A stretch of DNA of 15,581 nt from assembly GCA_028690555.1 (NCBI GenBank), contig JAQVBA010000005.1:1-15581 (forward strand), given 5' to 3'. The DNA is from Acholeplasmataceae bacterium (GTDB lineage: Bacteria > Bacillota_I > Bacilli_A > Acholeplasmatales > Acholeplasmataceae). A model generated the notes under the pieces. That model saw only the letters and a program-made list of their open reading frames with translations, made no database searches and was not told the DNA's origin. Shown here piece by piece: positions 7,499 to 15,091 of this stretch. The stretch's first letter is position 1, and the number at the start of each line of letters is the position of its first letter. Made by a program: the position numbers and the translations under genes.

Positions 7499-9004
7499 AT
7501 GATAATATTAGATGGCAAAAATTTAACATTAAAACAACTACATCAAATCTCAAGATTACATGAGAAGGTTAAAATTGATGAAAATCAAATTGAATGTATC
7601 CATAAAGCAAGAATTTTTGTTGAAGAACTTGTAGAAAAAGATGAACCGGTGTATGGAATTAATACCGGATTTGGGAAACTTGCGACCGAAAGCATTCATA
7701 AAAAAGAAGTTAGCCAATTACAAAAAAACTTACTGATGAGCCATGCTTGTGGTATAGGTAATGTTTTAAGTGAAGATGTGGTTCGAGCCATGCTTGTGCT
7801 TAGAATAAATGCACTCATTAAAGGTTACAGTGGAATTCGACTTTGTGTGATTGAAAAAATGGTTGAATTCTTGAATAAGAACTTAGTTCCTGTCGTCTAT
7901 GAAAAAGGTAGCTTAGGAGCAAGCGGTGATTTAGCGCTTCTTTCTCATATGAGCTTACCCATTATTGGCATGGGGGAAGTCATCATTGATGGACAAATCA
8001 TGTGTGCAACAGAAGGCCTAAAGATTAAGAATATTAAACCGATTGAAGATCTTTCAGCGAAAGAGGGTTTATGCTTAATCAATGGCACTCAAGCAATGAG
8101 TGCTATTGGTGGATTAGCGCTTTATGATGCCATTAAACTAATGAAGATATCAAATATGTCATTTGCGCTTTCGATGGAAGCTTTAAAAGGTATTACATCA
8201 GCACTTGATCCCAAAGTTCATGAGATTCGTGGTCAAGAAGGACAGATGGTTGTTGCTTCAGCAATGAGAAATTATTTAAGAAACAGTCATTTATCCATGC
8301 CACAAGACGAAAAAAGAGTTCAAGATGCTTATAGCTTAAGATGTAGCCCACAAGTTCATGGTGCAACCTATGATGCACTCAAACATATTAAAGATATTGT
8401 AAAACGTGAAATGAATGCAGTGACAGACAATCCACTGATTTTTGAGAACGAAAAAGAAGTGATTTCGTCTGGTAATTTTCATGGTCAACCACTTGCATTA
8501 GCGTTTGATTATTTAGGCATTGCCATGGCTGAATTAGCAAATATATCAGAACGTCGACTTGAACGTATGGTTAATCCACAATTATCAAATGGATTACCCG
8601 CTTTTTTAGTTAAGAAGCCTGGATTAAATTCTGGATTTATGATTGTTCAATATGCTGCGGCATCTCTTGTGAGTGAAAATAAAGTTTTAGCACATCCAGC
8701 ATCCGTGGATTCGATTCCATCCAGTGCAAATCAAGAAGATCATGTATCCATGGGAGCAATATCAGCTAGAAAAGCAAGAACGATTGTTGATCATGCATAT
8801 CAAGTGATTGCGATGGAAATGATGACTGCGTGCCAAGCAATTGATTTTAGAGGGAATGATTTATTAGGTCCAGTGACTAAAAAAGTATATGACCATATAA
8901 GATCTAATGTTCCATTTCTTGATCAAGATGCAGTGATGCATCCATATTTAGTAAAAGTCGAAGAAATCATAAAAGAAGATTCATTTATCGATCTTTTTGA
9001 ATAG
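7499..9004 (+). CDS. hutH: Histidine ammonia-lyase
   Basis: This first enzyme of histidine breakdown makes urocanate and ammonia from L-histidine. Its 501 residues fit the family. The self-forming MIO electrophile comes from Ala141-Ser142-Gly143 in GSLGASGDLALLSH. The conserved tyrosine is in VYGINTGFGKLA (51-62), and the TDNPL and GNFHGQP motifs characteristic of the family are present further on. The start ATG lies six bases after the ptb stop, and no good ribosome binding site is visible before it (the upstream bases are CGAAAGTGTGATTTTAA). Its translation may therefore depend on ribosomes finishing ptb. The stop codon overlaps the AGGAG site that serves hutU. It opens the histidine block of the operon. 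Confidence 0.95.
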   Translation: MIILDGKNLTLKQLHQISRLHEKVKIDENQIECIHKARIFVEELVEKDEPVYGINTGFGKLATESIHKKEVSQLQKNLLMSHACGIGNVLSEDVVRAMLVLRINALIKGYSGIRLCVIEKMVEFLNKNLVPVVYEKGSLGASGDLALLSHMSLPIIGMGEVIIDGQIMCATEGLKIKNIKPIEDLSAKEGLCLINGTQAMSAIGGLALYDAIKLMKISNMSFALSMEALKGITSALDPKVHEIRGQEGQMVVASAMRNYLRNSHLSMPQDEKRVQDAYSLRCSPQVHGATYDALKHIKDIVKREMNAVTDNPLIFENEKEVISSGNFHGQPLALAFDYLGIAMAELANISERRLERMVNPQLSNGLPAFLVKKPGLNSGFMIVQYAAASLVSENKVLAHPASVDSIPSSANQEDHVSMGAISARKARTIVDHAYQVIAMEMMTACQAIDFRGNDLLGPVTKKVYDHIRSNVPFLDQDAVMHPYLVKVEEIIKEDSFIDLFE

Positions 9005-9015
9005 GAGATGATTTG

Positions 9016-11025
9016 ATGTCTATCACATTGAAAGACATTTTTAATGAGTTACCAAAATACCCAAAATTTCAAGAAGGCTTACGAAGAGCACCAAAACGTG
9101 AGCTTATTTTGACGGATGATGAAATTGAATTAGCATTAAAAAATGCGCTGCGATACATCCCATCTGAATGGCATGAAACCGTGATGCCTGAATTTTTAGA
9201 AGAACTTCATGAAAAGGGACGTATTTATGGCTATAGATTTCGTCCAAAAGGCAGAATATATGGAAAGCCTATTGACGAGTATAGAGCGAATACCTTAGAA
9301 GGTAAAGCTTTTATGGTCATGATTGACAACAATCTAGATTTTGATGTTGCCTTATATCCATATGAACTTGTTACATATGGCGAAACAGGGCAAGTTTGTC
9401 AAAACTGGATGCAATATCACCTCATTAAAAAATATTTAGAAATCATGAATGATCACCAAACCTTGGTGATTTTATCGGGTCATCCACTGGGTCTTTATAA
9501 ATCACATAAAATGTCTCCTAGAGTGATTTTAACTAATGGTTTAATGGTAGGTTTATATGACCATGCCCAAGGCTTTCAACGTGCCAGTGCATTAGGGGTT
9601 GCTAACTATGGCCAAATGACTGCAGGTGGATTTATGTATATTGGTCCTCAGGGGATTGTCCATGGCACGTATTCAACACTACTCAATGCAGGTCGTATCA
9701 AATTAGGCATTAAAGAAGAACAAAATTTACAAGGCGTTCTCTTTGTATCATCTGGATTAGGCGGTATGAGTGGCGCACAAGGTAAAGCGATGGTAATTGC
9801 TGGTGGTGTGGGTATTATTGCCGAAGTTGATGAATCAAGAATAAAAACAAGACTTGAGCAAGGATGGATCGATGACGTATTTGAAAATCCGAAGGATGCT
9901 TTTTCGAATGCAAAAAAAGCTCAAAAAGAAAAAACTGCAAAGGCAATTGCTTATCATGGAAATATTGTTGATCTATTAGAATATGCAGTCACACAAGAAG
10001 TGAAAATTGATTTATTAAGTGATCAAACCAGTTGTCATGCAGTTTATGATGGTGGGTATTGTCCACAAGGCTTAACTTTCGAAGAAAGAACACAACTTTT
10101 AAGATCAAATCATCCTTTATTTATCGAAAAAGTTAATCAAAGCTTGATGAAACATTATCACGCCATTGAAGCATTAACACAAAGAGGAACATATTTCTTT
10201 GATTATGGCAACAGTTTCTTAAAAGCGATTTATGATACAGGCATCAAATCGATTTGCAAAAATAAAGAAAATGATTTAGATGGTTTTATTTATCCGTCAT
10301 ATGTGGAAGACATTATGGGTCCAGTGCTTTTTGACTACGGATATGGACCATTCCGTTGGGTTTGTCTTTCCGGTAAAGATGAAGATTTAGACAAAACCGA
10401 TCATGCTGCTATGGCATGTATTGATTATGAAAGACGATTCCAAGATCGTGACAATTACGAGTGGATTAAAAATGCAAAAAAGAATGCTTTAGTGGTTGGT
10501 ACGAAAGCACGCATTCTATATCAAGATGCTAAAGGTCGATTAAAAATTGCATTAAAATTTAATGAGATGGTTAGAAATAAAGAAGTAGGACCTATCATGT
10601 TAGGTAGAGACCATCACGATACAGGTGGTACAGACAGTCCATTTAGAGAAACAGCAAATATCAAAGATGGTTCCAATGTGATGGCTGATATGGCAACGCA
10701 TGTTGCTTTAGGTAATGCTTCAAGAGGAATGAGTCTAGTCGCCTTACATAATGGTGGTGGAGTTGGCATCGGTAAAGCCATCAATGGTGGTTATGGTATG
10801 GTTTTAGATGGATCTAAAAGAGTTGATGAAATTTTATCTAGTGCAATGCTATTTGATGTGATGGCGGGTGTTTCTAGACGTGCATGGGCACGAAATGAAC
10901 ATGCCATAGAAACGGCACAACTCTATAATCAATCAGACGATCACTCAACAATCACATTGCCTTATATTGTCAATGATACTGATTTAAACCATCAAATCAA
11001 AAAGTATAAAGGAGGGAAAAAATGA
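9016..11025 (+). CDS. hutU: Urocanate hydratase, long form
   Basis: This enzyme adds water to urocanate to form 4-imidazolone-5-propionate, using tightly bound NAD+. It has 669 residues, about 110 more than the B. subtilis or Pseudomonas type and close to the animal UROC1 type, which it also resembles in VTYGETGQVCQNW (119-131), SGHPLGL (154-160) and YGQMTAGGFMYIGPQGIVHG (198-217). The glycine-rich NAD region SGLGGMSGAQGKAMVIAG is at 246-263, and FRWVCLSGKDEDLDKTDHA forms the later active-site loop. I prefer ATG 9016, with AGGAG (9003-9007) eight bases upstream, over the TTG at 9013. Its stop overlaps the next start by four bases (ATGA), which implies translational coupling. Confidence 0.95.
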   Translation: MSITLKDIFNELPKYPKFQEGLRRAPKRELILTDDEIELALKNALRYIPSEWHETVMPEFLEELHEKGRIYGYRFRPKGRIYGKPIDEYRANTLEGKAFMVMIDNNLDFDVALYPYELVTYGETGQVCQNWMQYHLIKKYLEIMNDHQTLVILSGHPLGLYKSHKMSPRVILTNGLMVGLYDHAQGFQRASALGVANYGQMTAGGFMYIGPQGIVHGTYSTLLNAGRIKLGIKEEQNLQGVLFVSSGLGGMSGAQGKAMVIAGGVGIIAEVDESRIKTRLEQGWIDDVFENPKDAFSNAKKAQKEKTAKAIAYHGNIVDLLEYAVTQEVKIDLLSDQTSCHAVYDGGYCPQGLTFEERTQLLRSNHPLFIEKVNQSLMKHYHAIEALTQRGTYFFDYGNSFLKAIYDTGIKSICKNKENDLDGFIYPSYVEDIMGPVLFDYGYGPFRWVCLSGKDEDLDKTDHAAMACIDYERRFQDRDNYEWIKNAKKNALVVGTKARILYQDAKGRLKIALKFNEMVRNKEVGPIMLGRDHHDTGGTDSPFRETANIKDGSNVMADMATHVALGNASRGMSLVALHNGGGVGIGKAINGGYGMVLDGSKRVDEILSSAMLFDVMAGVSRRAWARNEHAIETAQLYNQSDDHSTITLPYIVNDTDLNHQIKKYKGGKK

Positions 11026-11984
11026 ATCCAATCATTGAATGTGTTCCAAATATATCTGAAGGTAAAGATATAGATAAAATAAAAAGAATCATTAAACCTC
11101 TCCAAAATCAAGAAGGATTTAAACTGATTAGTTATGAACCTGATAAAGATTATAATCGGACCGTCATTACATTAATTGGAAATCCTGAAATGATGATTGA
11201 ACCTTTGATTAAATTTTATGAAAATGCACTTTTAGAAATTGATCTTAATCACCATCAAGGTGAGCATCCAAGAATGGGTGCTATAGATGTATGTCCTTTC
11301 ATACCCATTCAACATGTCACGATGGACGATTGCATTTTATATGCTAAAAAATTTGGAGAACTTGTGTTTCAGAAATTCAATATACCCGTTTTCTTATATG
11401 CAATGGCTGCACAAAAACCAAATCGCATCTTACTCCCAGACATTCGAAAAGGTGAATTTGAAGGCATGAAAGATAAAATAAAAGAAGATGAATGGCATCC
11501 GGATTTTGGAACACCCTCAATGCATCCAACGTTTGGGGTTGCAGCTATTGGAGCAAGAATGCCATTAATCGCATTTAATATTGATTTAGATACAGATAAC
11601 GAAAAAACAGCACGTCAGATTGCAAAGTATATTCGTGGATCATCAGGCGGTTTTCAATATGTCCAAGCGGGACCAGCCTTTTTAAAAGAAAGAAATCATG
11701 TGCAAGTCACAATGAATATCTTAGATTATGAGAAGAATTCGATATACCGCATTTTTGAATTAGTTCAAATGGAAGCAAAAAGATTCCATGTCGATGTCAC
11801 ATCTTCTGAAGTCGTTGGACTTATTCCAAAAGATGCATTATTAGATAGCATCAAGTATTATCAAAAAGCAAATCACGAAAGTTTTGATAAAGATATGAGT
11901 ATTGAAGAATTAACCCAATTGGCGATTAAATACTTAAAGCTTCGTGATTTTAATATGCATAAAATTATCGAGGCGAATCTATGA
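11022..11984 (+). CDS. ftcD: Glutamate formimidoyltransferase
   Basis: This enzyme moves the formimino group of N-formimino-L-glutamate to tetrahydrofolate and releases glutamate. The 320-residue protein corresponds to the transferase half of mammalian FTCD; the deaminase half is the separate gene at 13243. Supporting motifs are IIECVPNISEGKD (4-16), EHPRMGAIDVCPFIP with the probable catalytic His82, and later GGFQYVQAGPAFL and VTSSEVVGLIPKDAL. It starts inside the hutU stop (ATGA overlap) behind AAAGGAGGG, and ends in another ATGA overlap with hutI. Its presence, with no formiminoglutamase (hutG) visible, shows that histidine's one-carbon unit is saved on folate. Confidence 0.94.
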   Translation: MNPIIECVPNISEGKDIDKIKRIIKPLQNQEGFKLISYEPDKDYNRTVITLIGNPEMMIEPLIKFYENALLEIDLNHHQGEHPRMGAIDVCPFIPIQHVTMDDCILYAKKFGELVFQKFNIPVFLYAMAAQKPNRILLPDIRKGEFEGMKDKIKEDEWHPDFGTPSMHPTFGVAAIGARMPLIAFNIDLDTDNEKTARQIAKYIRGSSGGFQYVQAGPAFLKERNHVQVTMNILDYEKNSIYRIFELVQMEAKRFHVDVTSSEVVGLIPKDALLDSIKYYQKANHESFDKDMSIEELTQLAIKYLKLRDFNMHKIIEANL

Positions 11985-13240
11985 TGGCTGATACGATAAT
12001 TCATCATATTAAAACATTATATACATCCAAAAAAAAGCCCCCAGTTAAGGGGTTAACCATGAAAAAAATTGAGGCTATAGAGGATGCTTTTATCGTCATT
12101 AAAGATGGCTTAATTTTTCATGTTGGTTCTGGATCTTATCATGAGTTTTTAAATGAGAATACAATTCTTATCGATGCTAAGGGTAAGATTATGCTCCCAT
12201 CTTTTATTGATTCACACACACATTTAGTCCATGGCGGATCAAGAGAAGATGAGTATGGAAAAATCATTCAAGGAATTCCGTATCTTGATATTTTGAAGGC
12301 AGGTGGAGGTATTCATCACACCGTAACGCATACAATCAATTCGAGTTTTGATGAGCTATATCATAAAGCATATCATTCACTTGATTTAATGTTGCAATTC
12401 GGAATATCAGTCGTTGAAGCAAAAAGCGGTTATGGATTAACACTGGATACTGAAATGAAACAACTTGAAGTAACGAAAAAATTGGATGATGATCATTTTA
12501 TTGAATTGCATTCCACATATATGGGAGCACATGCCATACCAAAACGTTACTCCAATGATAAAGATGGTTATGTCAATGAAGTCATTTCTGATCTAAAAAA
12601 AATCAAGGAATCTCATTTAGCAACAGCCGTGGATATTTTTTGTGAGGATCATGTTTTTTCAGTAGAAGATAGCAAAAAAATATTGTCAGAAGCCAAAAAG
12701 TTAGGATTTAAAATTAAAATGCACGCTGATGAAATCAAATCTTTAGGCGGAACGTCATTAGCAGTTGATTTAGGTTGCAGTTCAGTAGATCATTTAATGG
12801 TCATCAGTGATCAAGATATTTTAAAACTTTCTAATTCAAACACAATTGCTAATCTATTACCAGGAACCTCATTTTATTTAAATAAAGCGTTTGCTCCAGG
12901 AAGAAAAATGATTGATCAAGGTGTTGCTGTTTCAATTTCTACCGATTATAATCCAGGAAGTTGTCCTACTGAAAACTTATTACTTGTCATGCAAATTGCC
13001 GCAAACAAAATGAAATTAAGACCAGAAGAGGTTTTAACTGCAGTGACCATCAATGCGGCTTATCACTTAGGAATTAGTCAAACACATGGATCGATTGAGG
13101 TTGGAAAAAATGCGAATGTCATCTTAATTGATGCACCCAATTTAAATTACATGTTTTATCATTATGGTATCAATCATGTGACAGATTTATGGATAAAAGG
13201 GAAACATGTTTTAAAAAATCAAATGATTGTGAGGGATTAA
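11981..13240 (+). CDS. hutI: Imidazolonepropionase
   Basis: This metal-dependent amidohydrolase opens the imidazolone ring to give N-formimino-L-glutamate. It has 419 residues, normal for HutI. Metal ligands stand out: His79 and His81 in DSHTHLVHGGSRE, His248 in KMHADEIKSLGG, and Asp322 in STDYNPGSCPTEN, the same spacing as in the B. subtilis enzyme. The loop EAKSGYGLTLDTEMK is also conserved. ATG codons at 11981 and 11984 are both possible starts, and the first forms an ATGA overlap with ftcD. Gene order ftcD-hutI places it after the enzyme acting on its product. The first 30 codons contain an A8 run followed by small hairpins, described under findings. Confidence 0.95.
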   Translation: MMADTIIHHIKTLYTSKKKPPVKGLTMKKIEAIEDAFIVIKDGLIFHVGSGSYHEFLNENTILIDAKGKIMLPSFIDSHTHLVHGGSREDEYGKIIQGIPYLDILKAGGGIHHTVTHTINSSFDELYHKAYHSLDLMLQFGISVVEAKSGYGLTLDTEMKQLEVTKKLDDDHFIELHSTYMGAHAIPKRYSNDKDGYVNEVISDLKKIKESHLATAVDIFCEDHVFSVEDSKKILSEAKKLGFKIKMHADEIKSLGGTSLAVDLGCSSVDHLMVISDQDILKLSNSNTIANLLPGTSFYLNKAFAPGRKMIDQGVAVSISTDYNPGSCPTENLLLVMQIAANKMKLRPEEVLTAVTINAAYHLGISQTHGSIEVGKNANVILIDAPNLNYMFYHYGINHVTDLWIKGKHVLKNQMIVRD

Positions 13241-13242
13241 AT

Positions 13243-13884
13243 ATGAAATTAATTGATTTTAAGGTAGATGATTTTATCAATGAAATTGATCAAAAAACAG
13301 CAACTCCTGGTGGAGGATCCGTCTCTTCATTAGCTGCAGCCATGGGTGCAGCTTTAGTACGTATGGTTGGACATTTAACTGTTGATAAAAAGAAATTTTT
13401 GGCACTAGATCCCGAAATTCAATTCGAGTTCAAGGACATTTTAGCTGAGTTTTTACTCATAAAAAATGAACTTATGACGCTTATTGATCAAGATACAGAA
13501 GCGTTCAATCTTGTAATGAGTGCCTATAAACTACCAAAGGATACCGAAGTGGAAAAAAAGATTAGAAATGGTAAAATCAAAGAAGGAACTTTAGAAGCAA
13601 TTCGTGTACCTTTGAAAGTTGCAACCTTAGCGATTTCTGCATTACATCATTTTGATCTTCTCATTAAACATTGTAATCCACAAACGACCTCAGATTTAGG
13701 TGTTGCTGTTTTAATGCTTTCATCGGGTGCTGAAGGCGCATGTATGAATGTTTTAATTAACTTAAGTGCTTTAAATGATGACATTGCGAAATCACAATAT
13801 GCAAAGACAATTGATGATTATTTAGCGAATATCAATCGATTAAGAAGTGAGCTTCTAGATAAAGTCTATTTAAAACTTTCATGA
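13243..13884 (+). CDS. fchA: Formimidoyltetrahydrofolate cyclodeaminase
   Basis: This enzyme converts 5-formimino-THF to 5,10-methenyl-THF and ammonia, the step after FtcD. The 213-residue helical protein has the usual size and the signature TATPGGGSVSSLAAAMGAALV near residues 18-38. The rest fits the family, including a long LDPEIQ-to-DQDTEAF region and TSDLGVAVLM late in the chain. I start it at 13243: GAGGGA (13231-13236) precedes it and it begins two bases after the hutI stop. A longer frame from 13189 would overlap hutI and lacks a ribosome site. Methenyl-THF can feed biosynthesis, or yield ATP through formyl-THF synthetase, which is not in view. It is the last gene of the operon. Confidence 0.92.
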   Translation: MKLIDFKVDDFINEIDQKTATPGGGSVSSLAAAMGAALVRMVGHLTVDKKKFLALDPEIQFEFKDILAEFLLIKNELMTLIDQDTEAFNLVMSAYKLPKDTEVEKKIRNGKIKEGTLEAIRVPLKVATLAISALHHFDLLIKHCNPQTTSDLGVAVLMLSSGAEGACMNVLINLSALNDDIAKSQYAKTIDDYLANINRLRSELLDKVYLKLS

Positions 13885-13888
13885 AAGT
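13875..13888. repeat. 14-bp perfect palindrome over the fchA stop codon
   Basis: ACTTTCATGAAAGT reads the same on both strands and contains the TGA stop (13882-13884). A second imperfect dyad, ATGATTAC-ATC-GTAAATCAT with one bulged A, follows at about 13897-13916. Neither is followed at once by a T tract, so they are poor intrinsic terminators. They could be a weak 3' end structure or an operator near the downstream promoter. Confidence 0.4.
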
Positions 13889-13919
13889 GACTGAAAATGA
13901 TTACATCGTAAATCATGCC

Positions 13920-13948
13920 TTGTGATTTTTGTAAATAGAACGTATAAT
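13920..13948 (+). promoter_or_regulatory. Promoter of the B12-riboswitch operon
   Basis: TTGTGA (13920-13925), a 17-base spacer and a perfect TATAAT (13943-13948) form a good sigma-A promoter. Transcription would begin near 13955, just ahead of the riboswitch. Confidence 0.75.
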
Positions 13949-13967
13949 GAAATTAACTTAATCAGAT

Positions 13968-14112
13968 AGATTGGTGTATATCGATACATAACAGGGAATC
14001 GAGTCAATGCTCGAGCTGTCCCAGCAACCGTGAAACGGACGAAATGCAATGCCACTGTGAAAATGGGAAGGCGCAAAGTAGGATGATGTTAAGCCGGGAG
14101 ACCTACCAATTT
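13968..14112 (+). promoter_or_regulatory. Cobalamin riboswitch aptamer
   Basis: The conserved cobalamin aptamer elements occur in order. P1 pairs ATTGGT (13970-13975) with ACCAAT (14105-14110). P2 pairs GGGA (13994-13997) with TCCC (14019-14022). P3 pairs TCGAG with CTCGA around a six-base loop. Next come the CCAGCAACCGTGAAACGG segment, the core GCCACTG...GGGAAGGC (14051-14072), and the B12 box AAGCCGGGAGACCTACC (14091-14107). This is the general Rfam cobalamin class rather than a minimal variant, judged by eye. It senses a cobalamin and controls the two genes that follow through the expression platform at 14132-14200. Confidence 0.95.
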
Positions 14113-14131
14113 TATCAACATTTAAGTCATC

Positions 14132-14200
14132 TTCTGGGGTTGAGGCGAGCATAACTGCTCTTTTTGTCTATTGCCATACCCCAGAAAGGTATGGTTTTTT
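14132..14200 (+). terminator. Riboswitch expression platform: antiterminator and intrinsic terminator
   Basis: The terminator is CCATACC (14174-14180), the loop CCAGAAA and GGTATGG (14188-14194), followed by T6 (14195-14200). The segment TTCTGGGGT (14132-14140) is perfectly complementary to ACCCCAGAA (14178-14186), which takes the 5' arm and loop of the terminator, so the two helices exclude each other. A small hairpin GAGCA-TAAC-TGCTC followed by T5 lies between them (14147-14165) and might be the P13-like element that docks with the aptamer. The expected logic is cobalamin bound, terminator formed, genes off. Confidence 0.85.
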
Positions 14201-14221
14201 ATTACACAAAAGGAGAGAAAC

Positions 14222-15085
14222 ATGAAAAAAATTTGGCTCGTTGTATTACTTGTTTTGAGTGTATTGACGGTTTCTGGGTGTCAAGCACAGTTAGATGAAG
14301 TGGATCAAAGTGTGGATAGAGCAATTGATCAGTTTGTTGAAAATTATGTAACGACATATATTGATGAAGATTATGTCAATGACTATGTGCTTGCAAGCAT
14401 TTATCATCTTGATCCGGCAGATAAAGAAAAGATTTTGAGTGAAAATTTAAATCCTAATATGCTGCTTGTTCGTGATACGGCTTATGGACTGATTAGCGCA
14501 TTAGTTTATGAGAGCATATTGGATATAGATATGACAGAATCTCGTAATGTCTTATCAACAAAAACAACAGAAAATCCTTATGAAGCACCTTCTTTATTGC
14601 ATGCAGCTTATATGGCAAATGGTTCAGTTAACCAAATCAATGCATATATTGATGTGATCATAAATACAGATCCTACATTAATGGATGCGGATTATGCGGG
14701 TATGGCAATGCTGGCATTATCACCTTATCAAGATCAAGAAGGCGTCCTCGAATATATAGAAGATTTAAAGGCTTTAATTCTTGGTTACTTATCAAAAGAT
14801 GGGGTCATCTCATGGGGTAACGCGAATAGCGCAACCACAGCAACCGTCATCATTGGACTAGTTGCGATTGGAGAGAATCCAAGAAGTGAAGTTTATACAA
14901 TTGAAGATATCGATTTAATTGAAGCGTTGTTGTCTTATGAAAATGAAGGCGGATTTAAGTGGATGCATGCTGACGAAGAACTTGATCTCATGTTTTCAAC
15001 ACCACAAGCTTTTTCCGCACTTACTTTGTATCAATTATTTAGAAAAGGTCAAAAACCAATCTATTTATATGATTTTTCGAAATGA
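14222..15085 (+). CDS. Lipoprotein with alpha/alpha-toroid (transcobalamin alpha-domain-like) fold, putative corrinoid capture
   Basis: This 287-residue surface lipoprotein has a signal helix (about 4-17) and lipobox VSGC with the lipidated Cys20. The mature part is acidic and helical. It shows spaced alanine-rich inner-helix segments typical of terpenoid-cyclase/prenyltransferase-like toroids: TAYGLISALVYES (86-98), ADYAGMAMLALSPY (156-169), NSATTATVIIGLVAIGENP (202-220) and STPQAFSALTLYQLF (259-273), with GGFKW at 243-247. Animal transcobalamin and intrinsic factor have an alpha6/alpha6 toroid as their N-terminal domain, paired with a DUF4430-like beta domain, and the next gene encodes such a beta domain. 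The cobalamin riboswitch upstream makes corrinoid binding the best inference; direct binding is unproven. A non-B12 toroid role remains possible. I start at 14222 behind AAAGGAGAG; a frame opening earlier would lie inside the terminator hairpin. Confidence 0.85.
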   Translation: MKKIWLVVLLVLSVLTVSGCQAQLDEVDQSVDRAIDQFVENYVTTYIDEDYVNDYVLASIYHLDPADKEKILSENLNPNMLLVRDTAYGLISALVYESILDIDMTESRNVLSTKTTENPYEAPSLLHAAYMANGSVNQINAYIDVIINTDPTLMDADYAGMAMLALSPYQDQEGVLEYIEDLKALILGYLSKDGVISWGNANSATTATVIIGLVAIGENPRSEVYTIEDIDLIEALLSYENEGGFKWMHADEELDLMFSTPQAFSALTLYQLFRKGQKPIYLYDFSK

Positions 15086-15091
15086 GATTAA

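Noticed and set aside
13879..14152. Small minus-strand open frames across the region after fchA
   Set aside because: They lie antisense to a well-formed cobalamin riboswitch and promoter, have no ribosome binding site and show no family resemblance.
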